Under the pieces are notes generated by a model. That model did no database searches. It saw only the letters and a list, made by a program, of their open reading frames with translations, and was not told the DNA's origin. Positions 9,850 through 19,216 of a DNA stretch of 22,691 nucleotides are shown here, piece by piece. This stretch comes from Zancudomyces culisetae (lineage: Eukaryota > Kickxellomycota > Harpellomycetes > Harpellales > Legeriomycetaceae). Position 1 is the first letter of the stretch; the number at the start of each line of letters is the position of its first letter. The position numbers and the translations under genes were made by a program. The stretch is from assembly GCA_001969505.1 (NCBI GenBank), contig LSSK01001642.1, forward strand, positions 1 to 22,691. Reading direction: 5' to 3'.

Positions 9850-10440
9850 GTAACTGTAATTATGCGAAAAGTATTCACTGAACCCAACATTGAGTATGTT
9901 GCACCACGACCATCTCAATTAAAAGCCAAAAGATAAAAAAATAAGAGCAAATTGTGTTTTATGGTGTGCTAGATTTTTATGCAGCAAAAAGCGGAAAGGA
10001 GAAATAAAAATAAAAAATACCCTAAAAGGTTGAGAGTATTTAACCTGTAACAGAAAAGCATTGAATTTTTGCATTCACAAGGATGAAGTCAAAACTCAGG
10101 TTTGGGGACCATATTATGAGATCAAACAATTTGTTGTAACATTCAACAAACCAGTACCAAATACCAAACTTGAAAATCATTCAGTACTAAAACCCAGAAA
10201 ACAAGGTGTAGTCAGGAATAAATGACAAACCAACACAAGGTCTGATAGGTGAAGTTTGATGTTTACTTTGGCTTGCTTTTTTTTTGATCAATCTCACTGA
10301 ATTTCGGACTCACAACATTAACAAAAATAATGAGATGACCAAGTTTGCATGAAATATTTTGGGTATAAAAGCAGTATTATATTCGGGTTACTAAAAAGTA
10401 AAACAAAAAAAAATATCATAGAAAAGCAAAATAGACAAAA
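9850..10440 (+). promoter_or_regulatory. upstream region of the GH17 gene with TATA box
   Basis: No supported gene lies in this stretch. A clear TATAAAA box at 10364-10370, inside GGGTATAAAAGCAG, stands 71-77 bp before the ATG at 10441, and an A-rich leader follows immediately. Upstream are A/T homopolymers but no motif that I can assign to a regulator. Confidence 0.6.
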
Positions 10441-11559
10441 ATGAAAAGCGCATTAATAGTAGCAGCAGGGTTTGTTGGTTCTGTGTTGGGAGCAACTTGG
10501 TTTGACGGACTGAACTACAATCCAAAACAAAAAGATGGTAGCTGCCCAACCGTTGATACCGTGCGAAATGATTTGAGCTCAATGGCACCATATACCGATA
10601 CCATTAAAATCTTTAGCGTAAAGGATTGTAATCAGGGAGAGCCTATTTTAAGAGCTGTTGAGGGAACAAGCTGGAAAGTTGTGCTGGGAATGTGGGTGGG
10701 TCCTGACGATTCTGCATTTAACGCAGACGTTCAAGAATTGACCAGACTAAACTCTGTATTTGATCTCAAAAAGTATGTGAAGTATGTCGTGGTTGGTAGT
10801 GAATCTCTTTATAGAAAAGATCAAACTGAAGACCAACTCATAGCAAAAATCAACCAGGCTAGACAACTCCTCAACAGTTTGGGATTGAGTAGCATACCCG
10901 TAACCACCGCAGATGTATACTTGAACTATAGTGCACGACTTGCATCAGCTGTCGATTTCGTAATGATGAACGCATTTACATACTGGGAAGGTGTACCAAT
11001 TGAAGCAGCCGCCAACACAATGTTTGAACACATAAATGCAGTAAAGGCCATTTCCGGAGGCAAGAGAGTGGTTGTTGGAGAAACTGGTTGGCCCACAGAT
11101 GGATCAAACTTCGGGGCAGCTGTTCCTAGTTTGGCAAATTCAGCAAGGTACTTGAGAGAATTTATTTGCAGAGCACGCGCAGAGCAAGTCGAGTACTTTT
11201 GGTATTTAGCTATCGATACACCATGGAACACCACACCAGATAACACAGTTGAAGCACACTTTGGTATTTTGGATGCAGACCACAACCCAAAATATCCAGG
11301 TAATGATTGGGCCAACTGTAGCAACACTAGCACCTCTTCAAGCTTATCCTCCACCTCTACTTCAAGCTCATCCTCCACCACCTCCTCTTCTTCCACTCCA
11401 GGTCCAGTAACTTCAGTAACCGATGTTACTTCTTCTACTTCTGATGCTCACTCTGGTTACTCAATCTCTTCGACAATCTATTCCATTGTAACCGATAGTA
11501 CTTTAGAAACTGTTGAAACTATAACTTATTTGGTAAAGTGCAAGCCCGTCTCCTCTTAG
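10441..11559 (+). CDS. secreted GH17 glucan endo-1,3-beta-glucosidase-like cell-wall protein
   Basis: A 372-residue secreted glycoside hydrolase of family 17 (Bgl2/Scw4/Scw10/Scw11 group), which cleaves or transfers beta-1,3-glucan in the yeast wall. Residues 1-18 form a signal peptide (MKSALIVAAGFVGSVLGA). The (beta/alpha)8 barrel starts with GLNYNP. The acid/base Glu is E121 in VVVGSESLYR and the nucleophile is E214 in VVVGETGWPTDG, the two diagnostic GH17 motifs. After the barrel (about residue 290) comes a Ser/Thr-rich, probably O-mannosylated tail, partly encoded by a 24-bp repeat. The protein ends with a short ordered segment holding one Cys and no hydrophobic GPI signal, so I expect a soluble or covalently retained wall protein rather than a GPI anchor. 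A TATA box lies about 75 bp upstream. Confidence 0.9.
   Translation: MKSALIVAAGFVGSVLGATWFDGLNYNPKQKDGSCPTVDTVRNDLSSMAPYTDTIKIFSVKDCNQGEPILRAVEGTSWKVVLGMWVGPDDSAFNADVQELTRLNSVFDLKKYVKYVVVGSESLYRKDQTEDQLIAKINQARQLLNSLGLSSIPVTTADVYLNYSARLASAVDFVMMNAFTYWEGVPIEAAANTMFEHINAVKAISGGKRVVVGETGWPTDGSNFGAAVPSLANSARYLREFICRARAEQVEYFWYLAIDTPWNTTPDNTVEAHFGILDADHNPKYPGNDWANCSNTSTSSSLSSTSTSSSSSTTSSSSTPGPVTSVTDVTSSTSDAHSGYSISSTIYSIVTDSTLETVETITYLVKCKPVSS
11337..11384 (+). repeat. 24-bp repeat, two copies, in the Ser/Thr tail of the GH17 gene
   Basis: Units 11337-11360 and 11361-11384 share ttcaagct and atcctccacc with few differences, keeping the frame (24 is a multiple of 3). Such repeats let low-complexity wall-protein tails lengthen or shorten by slippage. 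Confidence 0.7.
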
Positions 11560-11675
11560 AGTCTTTTTGATAGTTGAATATAACGATTTATTTAGCATGG
11601 TTTATTAGACGTTCAAAATCGAATAAACAAAGCTTTTTAGTATTACAATTAAAGATGGCAGGGCTCAGACTGGAG

Positions 11676-11912
11676 TCATTTTTTGTTTCCGTTCATAACA
11701 TCAAGGTATTTGTTGGTGTTGTTAGTATATGTTACCCACAAATCGGTAAATTCTTCGATGGACTGATTGCTGGCATTGATTTCGCATAACGTCGAATTTA
11801 CCTCTACCAACGAAGAGTTGAGCTTTTGAATGCTGGTAATTATTCTCTTTGTGATTTCTTTTTGAAATTCTGGATGTACGTTTCCTTGTTGTTCGTGCTG
11901 GATGCGCTCCAT
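11676..11912 (-). CDS. DAD4: DASH/Dam1 complex subunit Dad4-like
   Basis: A 78-residue, highly helical protein. Dad4 is one of the small subunits of the ten-protein DASH ring that couples kinetochores to spindle microtubules. The core EITKRIITSIQKLNSSLVEV followed by NSTLCEINASNQSIE matches the Dad4 pattern of a short coiled coil with I-x-x-I/L-x-x-L spacing and an I-N-x-x-N turn. It is followed by the family-typical aromatic segment LWVTYTNNTNKYLD. I chose the ATG at 11912; the frame stays open 11 codons upstream but only from a TTG. The N-terminus (MERIQHEQQG) is about six residues longer than I would expect. It ends 116 bp from the convergent GH17 gene and shares its upstream region with RSM24. 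Confidence 0.75.
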   Translation of the reverse strand: MERIQHEQQGNVHPEFQKEITKRIITSIQKLNSSLVEVNSTLCEINASNQSIEEFTDLWVTYTNNTNKYLDVMNGNKK

Positions 11913-12307
11913 TCTCTTTAGCTTTCTATATCTATTGAGTTTCAAGAATAAAGATGGATAGTGCTATTTAGATAAAAGTAAACAAACCTGCGAACAATTA
12001 AACAAACTACATATTGGTATATACTGAATTTATCTGTGTCACTATTGGATATTTCTTATGAGCAACTTTTAGAAAAAAATTTTCACTATTTACTGGCAAT
12101 TTCAGTTTGGGCTCAAAAAAAGCTGTAGGTGTTTATCAGCACAAAATCGCTTGCTGAAAAAAAAAAATTATGATAATAATTTCCATTCCCAATACTACTG
12201 TTTTGCTATTGTTATTTTTTTTTTGATATAAATCGATTTGGCTCATTTACATGTTCAAGTTTAATCAATAATCAAAATAAAAGAGAATAGAATTTAGAGC
12301 TGATACT
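11913..12307. promoter_or_regulatory. divergent intergenic region DAD4 / RSM24
   Basis: This 395-bp spacer must contain both promoters. It holds long A runs (about 12157-12168) and a run of T (about 12216-12224), which usually exclude nucleosomes, and a TTTTTTGATATAAATCG sequence near 12220 that could serve as the RSM24 TATA region. No specific regulator site is recognisable. Confidence 0.4.
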
Positions 12308-13318
12308 ATGAATTTGGCAACACAAAAATTAATTAAATTGAATATTCAAAGGTCGCCAAAGCTGATCTCGACAGCTGCTCGATCATACGCAACCAAGAGT
12401 CCGGCCAAAATCGAAGAAAAAGGCAAAGCTAGCGAGGAAACCGAAGTAGATCCAAATTCATTACACCTGATTAAAGCAAAGGCCTGGCTAGATGGTGAGG
12501 GTGCAAAATATAAGGATGTATTACCAGGGCAAACAAACTACGTGGGCACAACACGACCCTTCCCATTAAATCCATTTTTCAGACCACAGACCCCAGTATC
12601 GGATAAAATCAAGAATGAAATTTATGAATTGTATCTAAAAGATCCTGTGGCAAACACACCAAGAATCTTGGGAATGAAGTTTAGGCTCTCTATTAAACGA
12701 ATTCAGGGGATTTTGACTTTAAAGGCCATGGAAATGCAACATTCTGAGGTAGAAGGAAAAATCCTGCAAAAAAATTTTACAAAAGGAATGGAGAGTATAA
12801 TGGGAGTTAATCCAAACGAGACAACAACATCGATCTCTTCAAGAGGATTTTCCGAACCCCTGAGCTACCCAAACACTAATGTTGGAGAACCTTTTTTCAA
12901 AATCGTACCAGAAACTGAAGAATATACTTCTTCTGATGCCGCAGATGCGCTGGGACGAGAGCCTTATAAGAAAGTGTTTTATGAATTGAACAAATCTGAA
13001 TTTTTTGAAATCAACAATCCACCAAACATTGATCCAAAATATGCACCAAGAAATCCTAAAAACAAACACAAATATACCAATCAAGTGTTGATCAACATTC
13101 CTGATAGCTCCTCATTAAAAACTATTTCATCTGATCCAAGCATCATCAATAGGCGATGGGACTTTGTCTTTACTGACACTTCAAACAGCGCGAGTAAAAC
13201 CAGAGCTCTGTTTGTTCGTACGAAGGAAGGTACTCTATACTCCAACAAAGCCCAATCCGCAGCCTCATCTAAGCCCAAATCCAAACCCAGCACCACTAGT
13301 ACCAAAGCCAGTAACTGA
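12308..13318 (+). CDS. RSM24: mitochondrial ribosomal small-subunit protein mS35 (Rsm24)
   Basis: A 336-residue intronless protein. It starts with a basic, Ser-rich mitochondrial presequence with a likely cleavage near ARSY/ATKS (about residues 25-30). The core PFFRPQTPVSDKIKNEIYEL, then the helix-turn-helix-like LGMKFRLSIKRIQGILTLKA, is the hallmark of the mS35/Rsm24 family: a P-L-x-P start, then a segment resembling the way new mitoribosomal proteins grip rRNA. The length is close to yeast Rsm24 (about 319). The C-terminus is a low-complexity Ser/Lys/Pro tail not expected in the fold. The gene reads in the same direction as PPE1 435 bp downstream, a pairing of interest because yeast Ppe1 has also been reported with the mitoribosome small subunit. 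Confidence 0.82.
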   Translation: MNLATQKLIKLNIQRSPKLISTAARSYATKSPAKIEEKGKASEETEVDPNSLHLIKAKAWLDGEGAKYKDVLPGQTNYVGTTRPFPLNPFFRPQTPVSDKIKNEIYELYLKDPVANTPRILGMKFRLSIKRIQGILTLKAMEMQHSEVEGKILQKNFTKGMESIMGVNPNETTTSISSRGFSEPLSYPNTNVGEPFFKIVPETEEYTSSDAADALGREPYKKVFYELNKSEFFEINNPPNIDPKYAPRNPKNKHKYTNQVLINIPDSSSLKTISSDPSIINRRWDFVFTDTSNSASKTRALFVRTKEGTLYSNKAQSAASSKPKSKPSTTSTKASN

Positions 13319-13752
13319 TAGATACCTCTTTTTTTTTTTACCTTTAGGTGTTTAAACTTATAATTGCGTATACACTATTTATTACCAAACTAAATAAGCA
13401 TTTTTTTATTAAAAAATATTACAATTGAAGCCATATGTGATACTTGCTACAATAATAAGACTATACGCAAACAAAATCTGGTTAATAGACCATTATTTGT
13501 TCAGCGGAAAAAGCTGACTTGAAATAGTTGAGAAAGCAAAAATAATCAGCTCACACCACTTTTCCTGTTCTATTAAGTTTGGGATGCTTGGCTATGATAA
13601 AAATTAATTGGTGCTTGCGCTTTAAAAGGATTAACTATATCACCATTAGGTTTTTATAAAAGCATATTGATTATTCTTTTAACCAAAACTATTTCGGCTA
13701 AAACTAACATTGTATAGTAATTTTGCGTTTCATAAAGAAATATTGTGAATAA
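13319..13752. other. intergenic region RSM24 - PPE1
   Basis: No gene seen. A run of nine or more T directly follows the RSM24 stop (about 13329-13339) and may help 3' end formation. The rest is AT-rich and should hold the PPE1 promoter. Confidence 0.4.
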
Positions 13753-15653
13753 ATGCTACATCAAAAACCCGAATCTGCAAAAAACTATAGCGAAGCTATT
13801 GCCAACAATGGCAATAACCAATTAAAGGTTGGTACAGTATCTTTCTATTCGTCCCGAATGTTGAAAATAGCGCGTAGCTAATCTTCTAATCGTAGGCACC
13901 ATGGTGCTGTTTAGTTGATAAAACATTACAAGCAAATGTAATAATCTGTATATGACGAAATGTATGTTCCATTCCAACTTTCACTTGTTATTTTTTTTTG
14001 ATTATAGAACGACACAAAAGTTCAGACATGGGACGGTTTTTTTGAGCAAAACGAAATCATAGAAGCCTCTGAAGATATCTCATTTAATGTAATACGTTTT
14101 TTAAATGAAAAAGATGTAAGAAGTGTTATTTAAAAGCGTTATTAACCACTAAATTCCTACAACTATATTATCAAAGGTATATATATCTGGCTATAAACAA
14201 AGCAAAGGCCCAATATACTTTTTTGTTCATGGTGCTGGTTTGTCTGGGCTGTCATTTGGGAAAACTTCAAAGATACTTATGGATAAGTTTATGAACAACT
14301 CCGAAAGTAATACCGGTACAATTGTTTCTTTTGATTGCAGAGGGCATGGTAATTACACTCCCTTTTTTATTTTTTTAAAAAAAAACTCTTTTTGCGTATT
14401 AAATTTGTCTAAAGAATCTTCATTACTAACCTGTTGTTTCTAAAAATGATATTACTAATTAAGGGAATACTCAAAGCAAAAACCGGTCCGAATTGAGTCT
14501 GGAAAGGCTAGCTGAAGATGCCACGTTATTGTACAACAAACTGTTTGAGACTGTTGGGAAAGGAAGACAGGTATTGTTGGTAGGACATAGTATGGGTGGC
14601 GCTGTAGTAGTGGAGTTGGCAAGTCGAAAAATGATACCAAATATTTTAGGCGTTGTGGTGATAGATGTAGTAGAAGGTATGTGGTATTCCAGACAGTCAA
14701 CGCTTTTATTTTTTTGAGAAAAGTGTACAACAGTGAACAATACTGTAAAACCATTAGGTGAGGAAGTAGGGGATAGCACTAATATCAGAGTAAAACACGC
14801 GTTTGCTTACCATATTATATAGGAACTGCGGTAAAATCGTTTAGGCACATCGAATCAATGTTGATTTTACGACCTCAATCATTTCCAAACTACGCTGGTG
14901 CGATAAACTATTATATTTATTCCGGGCTCATCAACAATCTTGACTCTGCTTGTCTCTCCGTTCCCTCGTTAGTGAGGCTCAATGAAGAGACGTCTAAATA
15001 CGAATGGGTTACAGATCTTCTTAGTAGCCGTGCTTATTGGGAGAGTAATACTTTTTATACAATTATATATACGTCGCCCTCTTTTTCGTTGCAGCATATT
15101 ATTGTTGAATAATTATTTTATTGGTATTAAGCAATGCGCTCAAACTGATATGCACTTTATAGGTTGGTATAAAGACATGTCTAAAAAGTTTATTTCTTTA
15201 TCGGTACCCCGATTGTTGGTTCTAGCCGGTAAGTTTTTATGGATTTACTAAGTGAAATTCACAGTTGCTATTTCTCAAACGGCGAAATTCTTAACAACAT
15301 GCAAAAACTACTTGCACTGAAAATTTAGAGACGAACAGGATAGATCGGGACTTAATGATTGGACAGATGCAAGGTAACATTAAATTTGGCTCTATTTTTA
15401 CTCTTGTTATGTATACATGTTCTTTTACAGTCTATTCAAATCATTTAACACGCTATTGACATCTAAAAGGACAACTAACGCAACTGTACTTATAGGAAAA
15501 TTTCAGCTGTCGATATTTAAGGGATGTGGACACATTTTGCATGAAGATAGCCCCCTAGAGTTCGCCGATGTACTATATACGTTTGCTAATAGGAACAAGG
15601 CCTTGGACCCCGAGTTTATACTTGCTTTAAAGGCAAAATATACTAAGCAGTAA
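13753..15653 (+). CDS. PPE1: protein phosphatase methylesterase 1 (8 exons)
   Basis: An alpha/beta hydrolase that removes the methyl ester from the C-terminal Leu of the PP2A catalytic subunit. Exons by frame and family alignment: 13753-13836, 14008-14115, 14177-14348, 14464-14676, 14823-15044, 15163-15228, 15329-15373, 15496-15653, giving 355 residues. The oxyanion-side motif is FFVHGAGLSGLSF. The nucleophile is S164 in VGHSMGGA, the acid is D189 in VVIDVVEG and the base is H316 in GCGHILHED, all diagnostic for PME-1. Other family blocks are SFDCRGHG, RLAED, RPQSFPNYAGAI, DLMIGQMQGKFQ. Intron lengths are 61-171 bp; the third has TACTAAC and the seventh has AACTAAC. The first 5' site (GTATCT, after 13836) is the least certain; a GTTGGT nine bases earlier also keeps the frame. 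Seven introns in a yeast gene is remarkable. Confidence 0.88.
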
Positions 15654-16930
15654 ATGTTTGTAAGAGGGTGCTGCTGTTATAACTAATTGATTTTATTGGT
15701 TGGTTGGTTTGTTATGGTATACTTTTAATTTTAAAGAGAAAAGCTTCACCTCACTCCATCCCATTACAAATGGAGAGTATAGTGCTAAGTGATGAACCCG
15801 ATCCATCAACTTTAAAAAGAAAAAAAATGGAATCATGCAATGGACATTGTGCTTCGGGTTAAAGGACATTTTTTTATTGAGAAGTTTCTATTATTGGAAT
15901 GTATTCACCAATTCCGGTTAATTTTATAAATACGCTTTGTTGCGGACAAGCTGCTTTAAACAACGGAAATGTCCAATGTTTCGTATATATCACAATTACC
16001 AGATAATAAAATAAGCTAGAAAATGTGAATTACCAGAAATTTATCGTACGATTTGTTTTTTCTGGATGCCAATACAATTAAAAAAAACGATAAAATTACA
16101 ATTACACACTGAAAATAAAAATGAAAACCATGGCCGATTCTAAAAAGTGCAGCTAAAATTTAAATTGCCTGATGTTTTTGCGTTTTTGAAATAAACCTTT
16201 ATAGCCAGAAAAAAAATGAAAATGATATAAATGAAGACGAAATGCGTCTTTGTTTGTTTGCTACTCGGCGCAAAGAGTATTCATCTCATTTTTTTAGTAT
16301 ATTGCCAAGTTACCTTGATTTAGCAGCATATGTTTGAACCTAGACATAGTATTTTCGAGCAGAGGCCCGAGAGTGCATGCGTGTATACACGTACATGCAC
16401 CCAATTGAAGGATATTTGAAGGGAGAGGGGTGCTCCAAATGTAGCGCACTGAAGGATGTTCAAAACAACCTTTGGTAGAACAGCGGATGGGATTATGTTA
16501 CGTATAATAGCCATAGTAATTTCACTAGAAGGCTTCATAGCCTTTGATTCGAAGTGGGGGAAGAGTGGAAAAATGCAGACCCAAATAAGAGTAGATGAGC
16601 ATGTACGCCGGCGAGGCATATCCTAGGTAGAGACAAACTTAGAATTGTCGAACAAAACACAAGGCTATTTCCGTGCAGAAAACTGCCTCTGTTCTCATAA
16701 AAAACGACTTAGTGGGAAGGGCTGTAACTGGTTAAAAATGAAAAGCAATAATGCGAACCTCTTACACGAAAATATATTTATTTGACATTTTATATAAGCA
16801 CAACTGAAAAGGACAAGGGAAAAAAGTAGCAATTTGAATATCTCTGTTAATAGCTACAAGCGGTAAGTAAAGTGCAGGAAGCAAAATGCTACTAGGTCCA
16901 ATTGGTAACACACGCAAGCAAAAAGGGTTA
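15654..16930. other. spacer between convergent PPE1 and the MLRQ-like gene
   Basis: No supported gene. The part 16240-16740 is less AT-rich than its surroundings and holds a long near-perfect palindrome (16373-16400). On the minus strand a 99-codon frame (16320-16619) begins MPRRRTCSSTL with an ATG, but it shows no recognisable motif and overlaps the palindrome, so I do not call it. A TTCGAATC core at about 16547 (minus) resembles half a Pol III B box, without a convincing A box. Confidence 0.4.
16373..16400. repeat. 28-bp near-perfect palindrome
   Basis: Outer arms GTGCATG (16373-16379) and CATGCAC (16394-16400) are perfectly complementary. Between them lies the perfect 12-bp palindrome CGTGTATACACG (16380-16391) plus two unpaired bases TA. 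It stands out in the AT-rich context and has no flanking gene end that would make it an ordinary terminator. Confidence 0.8.
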
Positions 16931-17167
16931 TTAGTGAGTGTAGTGTCTAGGTTCGTCGACTACGATGTAAGTTGGTTTGCTGTCTTTGCTGACGTTCATG
17001 TAAGGGGTGGGGTTCTTCTTGTGGTTGATAACAATATCTTGCTTTGTTAGTTGGCGGATTCCGTGGAATGTAGCGAAACTTACTCCCAATGCCATTATTC
17101 CGACGATTGGATATGCCTCCTTCTTGATCCAGTGTCTTTTGAATTGTGTTGAAAATCTTGAACTCAT
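16931..17167 (-). CDS. NDUFA4/MLRQ-like small mitochondrial membrane protein
   Basis: A 78-residue protein. A basic N-terminus (SSRFSTQFKRHWIKK) precedes one membrane helix (YPIVGIMALGVSFATFHGIR, about residues 19-38). A hydrophilic, inter-membrane-space-like part containing INHKKNPTPY and a Tyr/His-rich end follows. The order helix, then R-x-L, then a few residues before K-K/N-N-P-x-P-(W/Y), is the pattern of the B12D/MLRQ family (NDUFA4-like), whose members sit in respiratory complex IV or were first assigned to complex I. I infer inner mitochondrial membrane location and a respiratory-chain role. Length fits the family (about 80). No intron is visible. Other small single-span inner-membrane proteins remain possible. 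Confidence 0.6.
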   Translation of the reverse strand: MSSRFSTQFKRHWIKKEAYPIVGIMALGVSFATFHGIRQLTKQDIVINHKKNPTPYMNVSKDSKPTYIVVDEPRHYTH

Positions 17168-18060
17168 TTTGTTTTATTTACTTGTCGATTTATCTGTATA
17201 ACCTTGAAGAAAAAAAGATAACTGAAGTTAGGAAGCGAAAGCTAGTGGTTTAAATACAAAGAAACGAGGAAAATGAAAAGGAAAATGAAGAACGGCCACG
17301 TTTCCAATTTTATTTTAGGTAAGCACTAATCCTCTTTTGCCTGTGATGTTGGAAAAATTTTTTTTTACTATTTATTCTCTTTATGAAATGGTGTTCTATT
17401 GTTATTCCCTCAAACCCTATGAAACCAAAGATTAGCCAACATTGGGAATTAAACAAAATAATTTGTCAATTTTTTCAGAATAGTAGTGGGCAAACTGTTA
17501 TCATTTATTTGCTATTGAACGCTGAGGCTCTACCGACCTTTACACAAAAAGAAATGTGAAAAGGAATGGAAAGGAGTGGAAAAGGTTCTCTAATACGATT
17601 TTGTAATGGTTTGGTAATACCACATTTTGAAAGGCAAATTAACAAAATGGTTGCGAATTAGATTCCTTATCGAAACCCCATTATCAGGATTGGCATGGCT
17701 TTATTTTATACGGTAAACAATCGTTATCAGTATAGACGCAAATATAGCACTAACAGCAACCGGGAAACGAGAAAAAGATGTATAAGCACGGTTTATCCTA
17801 TTGTTTCTAGGCTATTACTAAGGTAACTTTTGTCCTTTTTGCTCATGGTATTGTTTTGGGGGTATTTAAAACCTATTAACTAATAAAGACAAAGATCACT
17901 TTATTATTCCGTTAATCGTGTTACAGAACATTAAAAGAATTACAACACTTGAACCAAAAGAAAGGAGAAAAAAAGAGAGAATTATAGACACTCGGTTTTT
18001 GCTCCCTACCGCTTAACCTTGGCAATAAATGAGTAATATATCCGATTTTAGGCTACAAGT
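17168..18060. other. upstream region of the MLRQ-like gene, otherwise empty
   Basis: About 0.9 kb with no coding-like frame. A run of A/T homopolymers lies near 17350 and a purine-rich stretch with repeated GGAAA/GGAAAGG at about 17557-17588. Nothing specific is recognised. Confidence 0.4.
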
Positions 18061-18873
18061 CAATAACCAAATCTTGTAAGGTTGTTCCGATATCTTGGCA
18101 TTCCTTGAAAATTCTCTTTTGTGTATGAAGAAGCATTCAATGACTATTTGTACCATTTCCGTGCTAAGTTTACATGACTATACTTTACTGTGATATTGGT
18201 GCATTTGTGTTTTATCACCACTAAGAAACAAAAAACTCAAGAATAAGACGAATTCATACTCTGCACACACTTTGAAAAATACACGGCTTTATTGTATCAT
18301 AAATTGTGGATTACTTCTTGTCAAGTTGAGTCTGTTTTTTGGTCTAGTTCCAAGTATAACAGACGAAAACACGGCACCAATCCTGAAGGTTTGCTGCGAT
18401 TAATCTTGTACTCCGCTACATTTTTGCAGCAGGAAAAAAATATGAATTCGGGAAAAGCCAATACACTATTGATATATTATTACTTTAATAAATATCTATC
18501 ACTTTACTTATTTGAACAGTTGTGTATTTTTAATATATAAAAATGCGCCCTGATTGAATATTCTGTTGATGACGTATCTTATCTAGAATATTTAATCAAT
18601 TTCTTGTCAGTACTGGTTGTTTTAATACAGAAAAACAAATTGTTCAAACCAATAACGAGATACAAGGAAAGATGCCATACATTTAATATTTTCTCACTCT
18701 TTCTGGAGGATTTCGGCTTTAAAAAGTACAGCAACCATCTCATTATTCAATATATCCTCTATTATTTTGATTTTGTTTCAACTAAAAATAAGGAATACTG
18801 GGATAATCAAGTTTCAGTATTAAAGAGTTCTAGTATGTTTATTCATATAATTCGAAAGCGCATCCAGACTTAG
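18061..18873 (+). pseudogene. possible decayed gene, unidentified
   Basis: One single plus-strand frame reads protein-like for about 270 codons, interrupted by stops at 18064, 18109, 18175, 18244 and 18538, and ends at TAG 18871-18873. The two longest open parts are adjacent in the same frame: 18247-18537 (containing GTNPEGLLRLILYSATFLQQ) and 18541-18870 (containing FSLFLEDFGFKKYSNHLI and NKEYWDNQVSVLKSS). Upstream, VYEEAFNDYLYHFRAKF (18121-18174) is also in this frame. Persistence of one frame without frameshifts argues for a recently silenced gene, but there is no convincing start codon and no family that I recognise. Chance open frames or intron-split exons are alternatives. Confidence 0.3.
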
Positions 18874-19055
18874 TAAACCGAGAATTTGCCTTAATAATGA
18901 CATGTAAAGCTACTATTGTTTACATTTCGGAATTAGAAAGTGGTTGAAGCTAAACTATCCCACTCCAGAAAAAAGTATTTTATACTGAATTTTTCTGCCA
19001 AGATAATTACATATAACAGCAATGCTGCAGCAGGCACTTCTAGCCATGAAATGTT

Positions 19056-19062
19056 TATAAAA
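19056..19062 (+). promoter_or_regulatory. TATA box of the secreted-protein gene
   Basis: TATAAAA within GTTTATAAAAGTG stands 155-161 bp upstream of the ATG at 19217, within the range seen for yeast TATA promoters. The rest of 18874-19216 has no gene. Confidence 0.45.
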
Positions 19063-19216
19063 GTGTAATACTAGGCCTTTTATTTCATTAAACTATTCAT
19101 CTTGACTACCTATATTTGTTTTTTTCACTATTATGGTATTTTCTCTCTTCTGAGTGTGTTAGACCTGCTAAAAAAAAAGAAGAGTACTTCAAGTAATTCA
19201 AACTTAAAACCTAAGA

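Noticed and set aside
10926-11396. 156-codon minus frame opposite the GH17 gene, acidic at its start
   Set aside because: It is an antisense shadow of the GH17 coding region; the Glu-rich start mirrors the Ser codons of the tail.
15045-15112. PPE1 exon 5 read straight through (ending TIIYTSPSFSLQHIIVE)
   Set aside because: Family alignment requires WYKDMSKKF next, which is restored only by splicing 15044 to 15163.
16540-16556. TTCGAATC on the minus strand as a tRNA B box
   Set aside because: No A box at the right distance and no cloverleaf; no tRNA gene was found anywhere in the window.
16320-16619. 99-codon minus-strand frame starting MPRRRTC
   Set aside because: It has an ATG but no recognisable domain and spans the palindrome; kept only as a possibility in the spacer entry.
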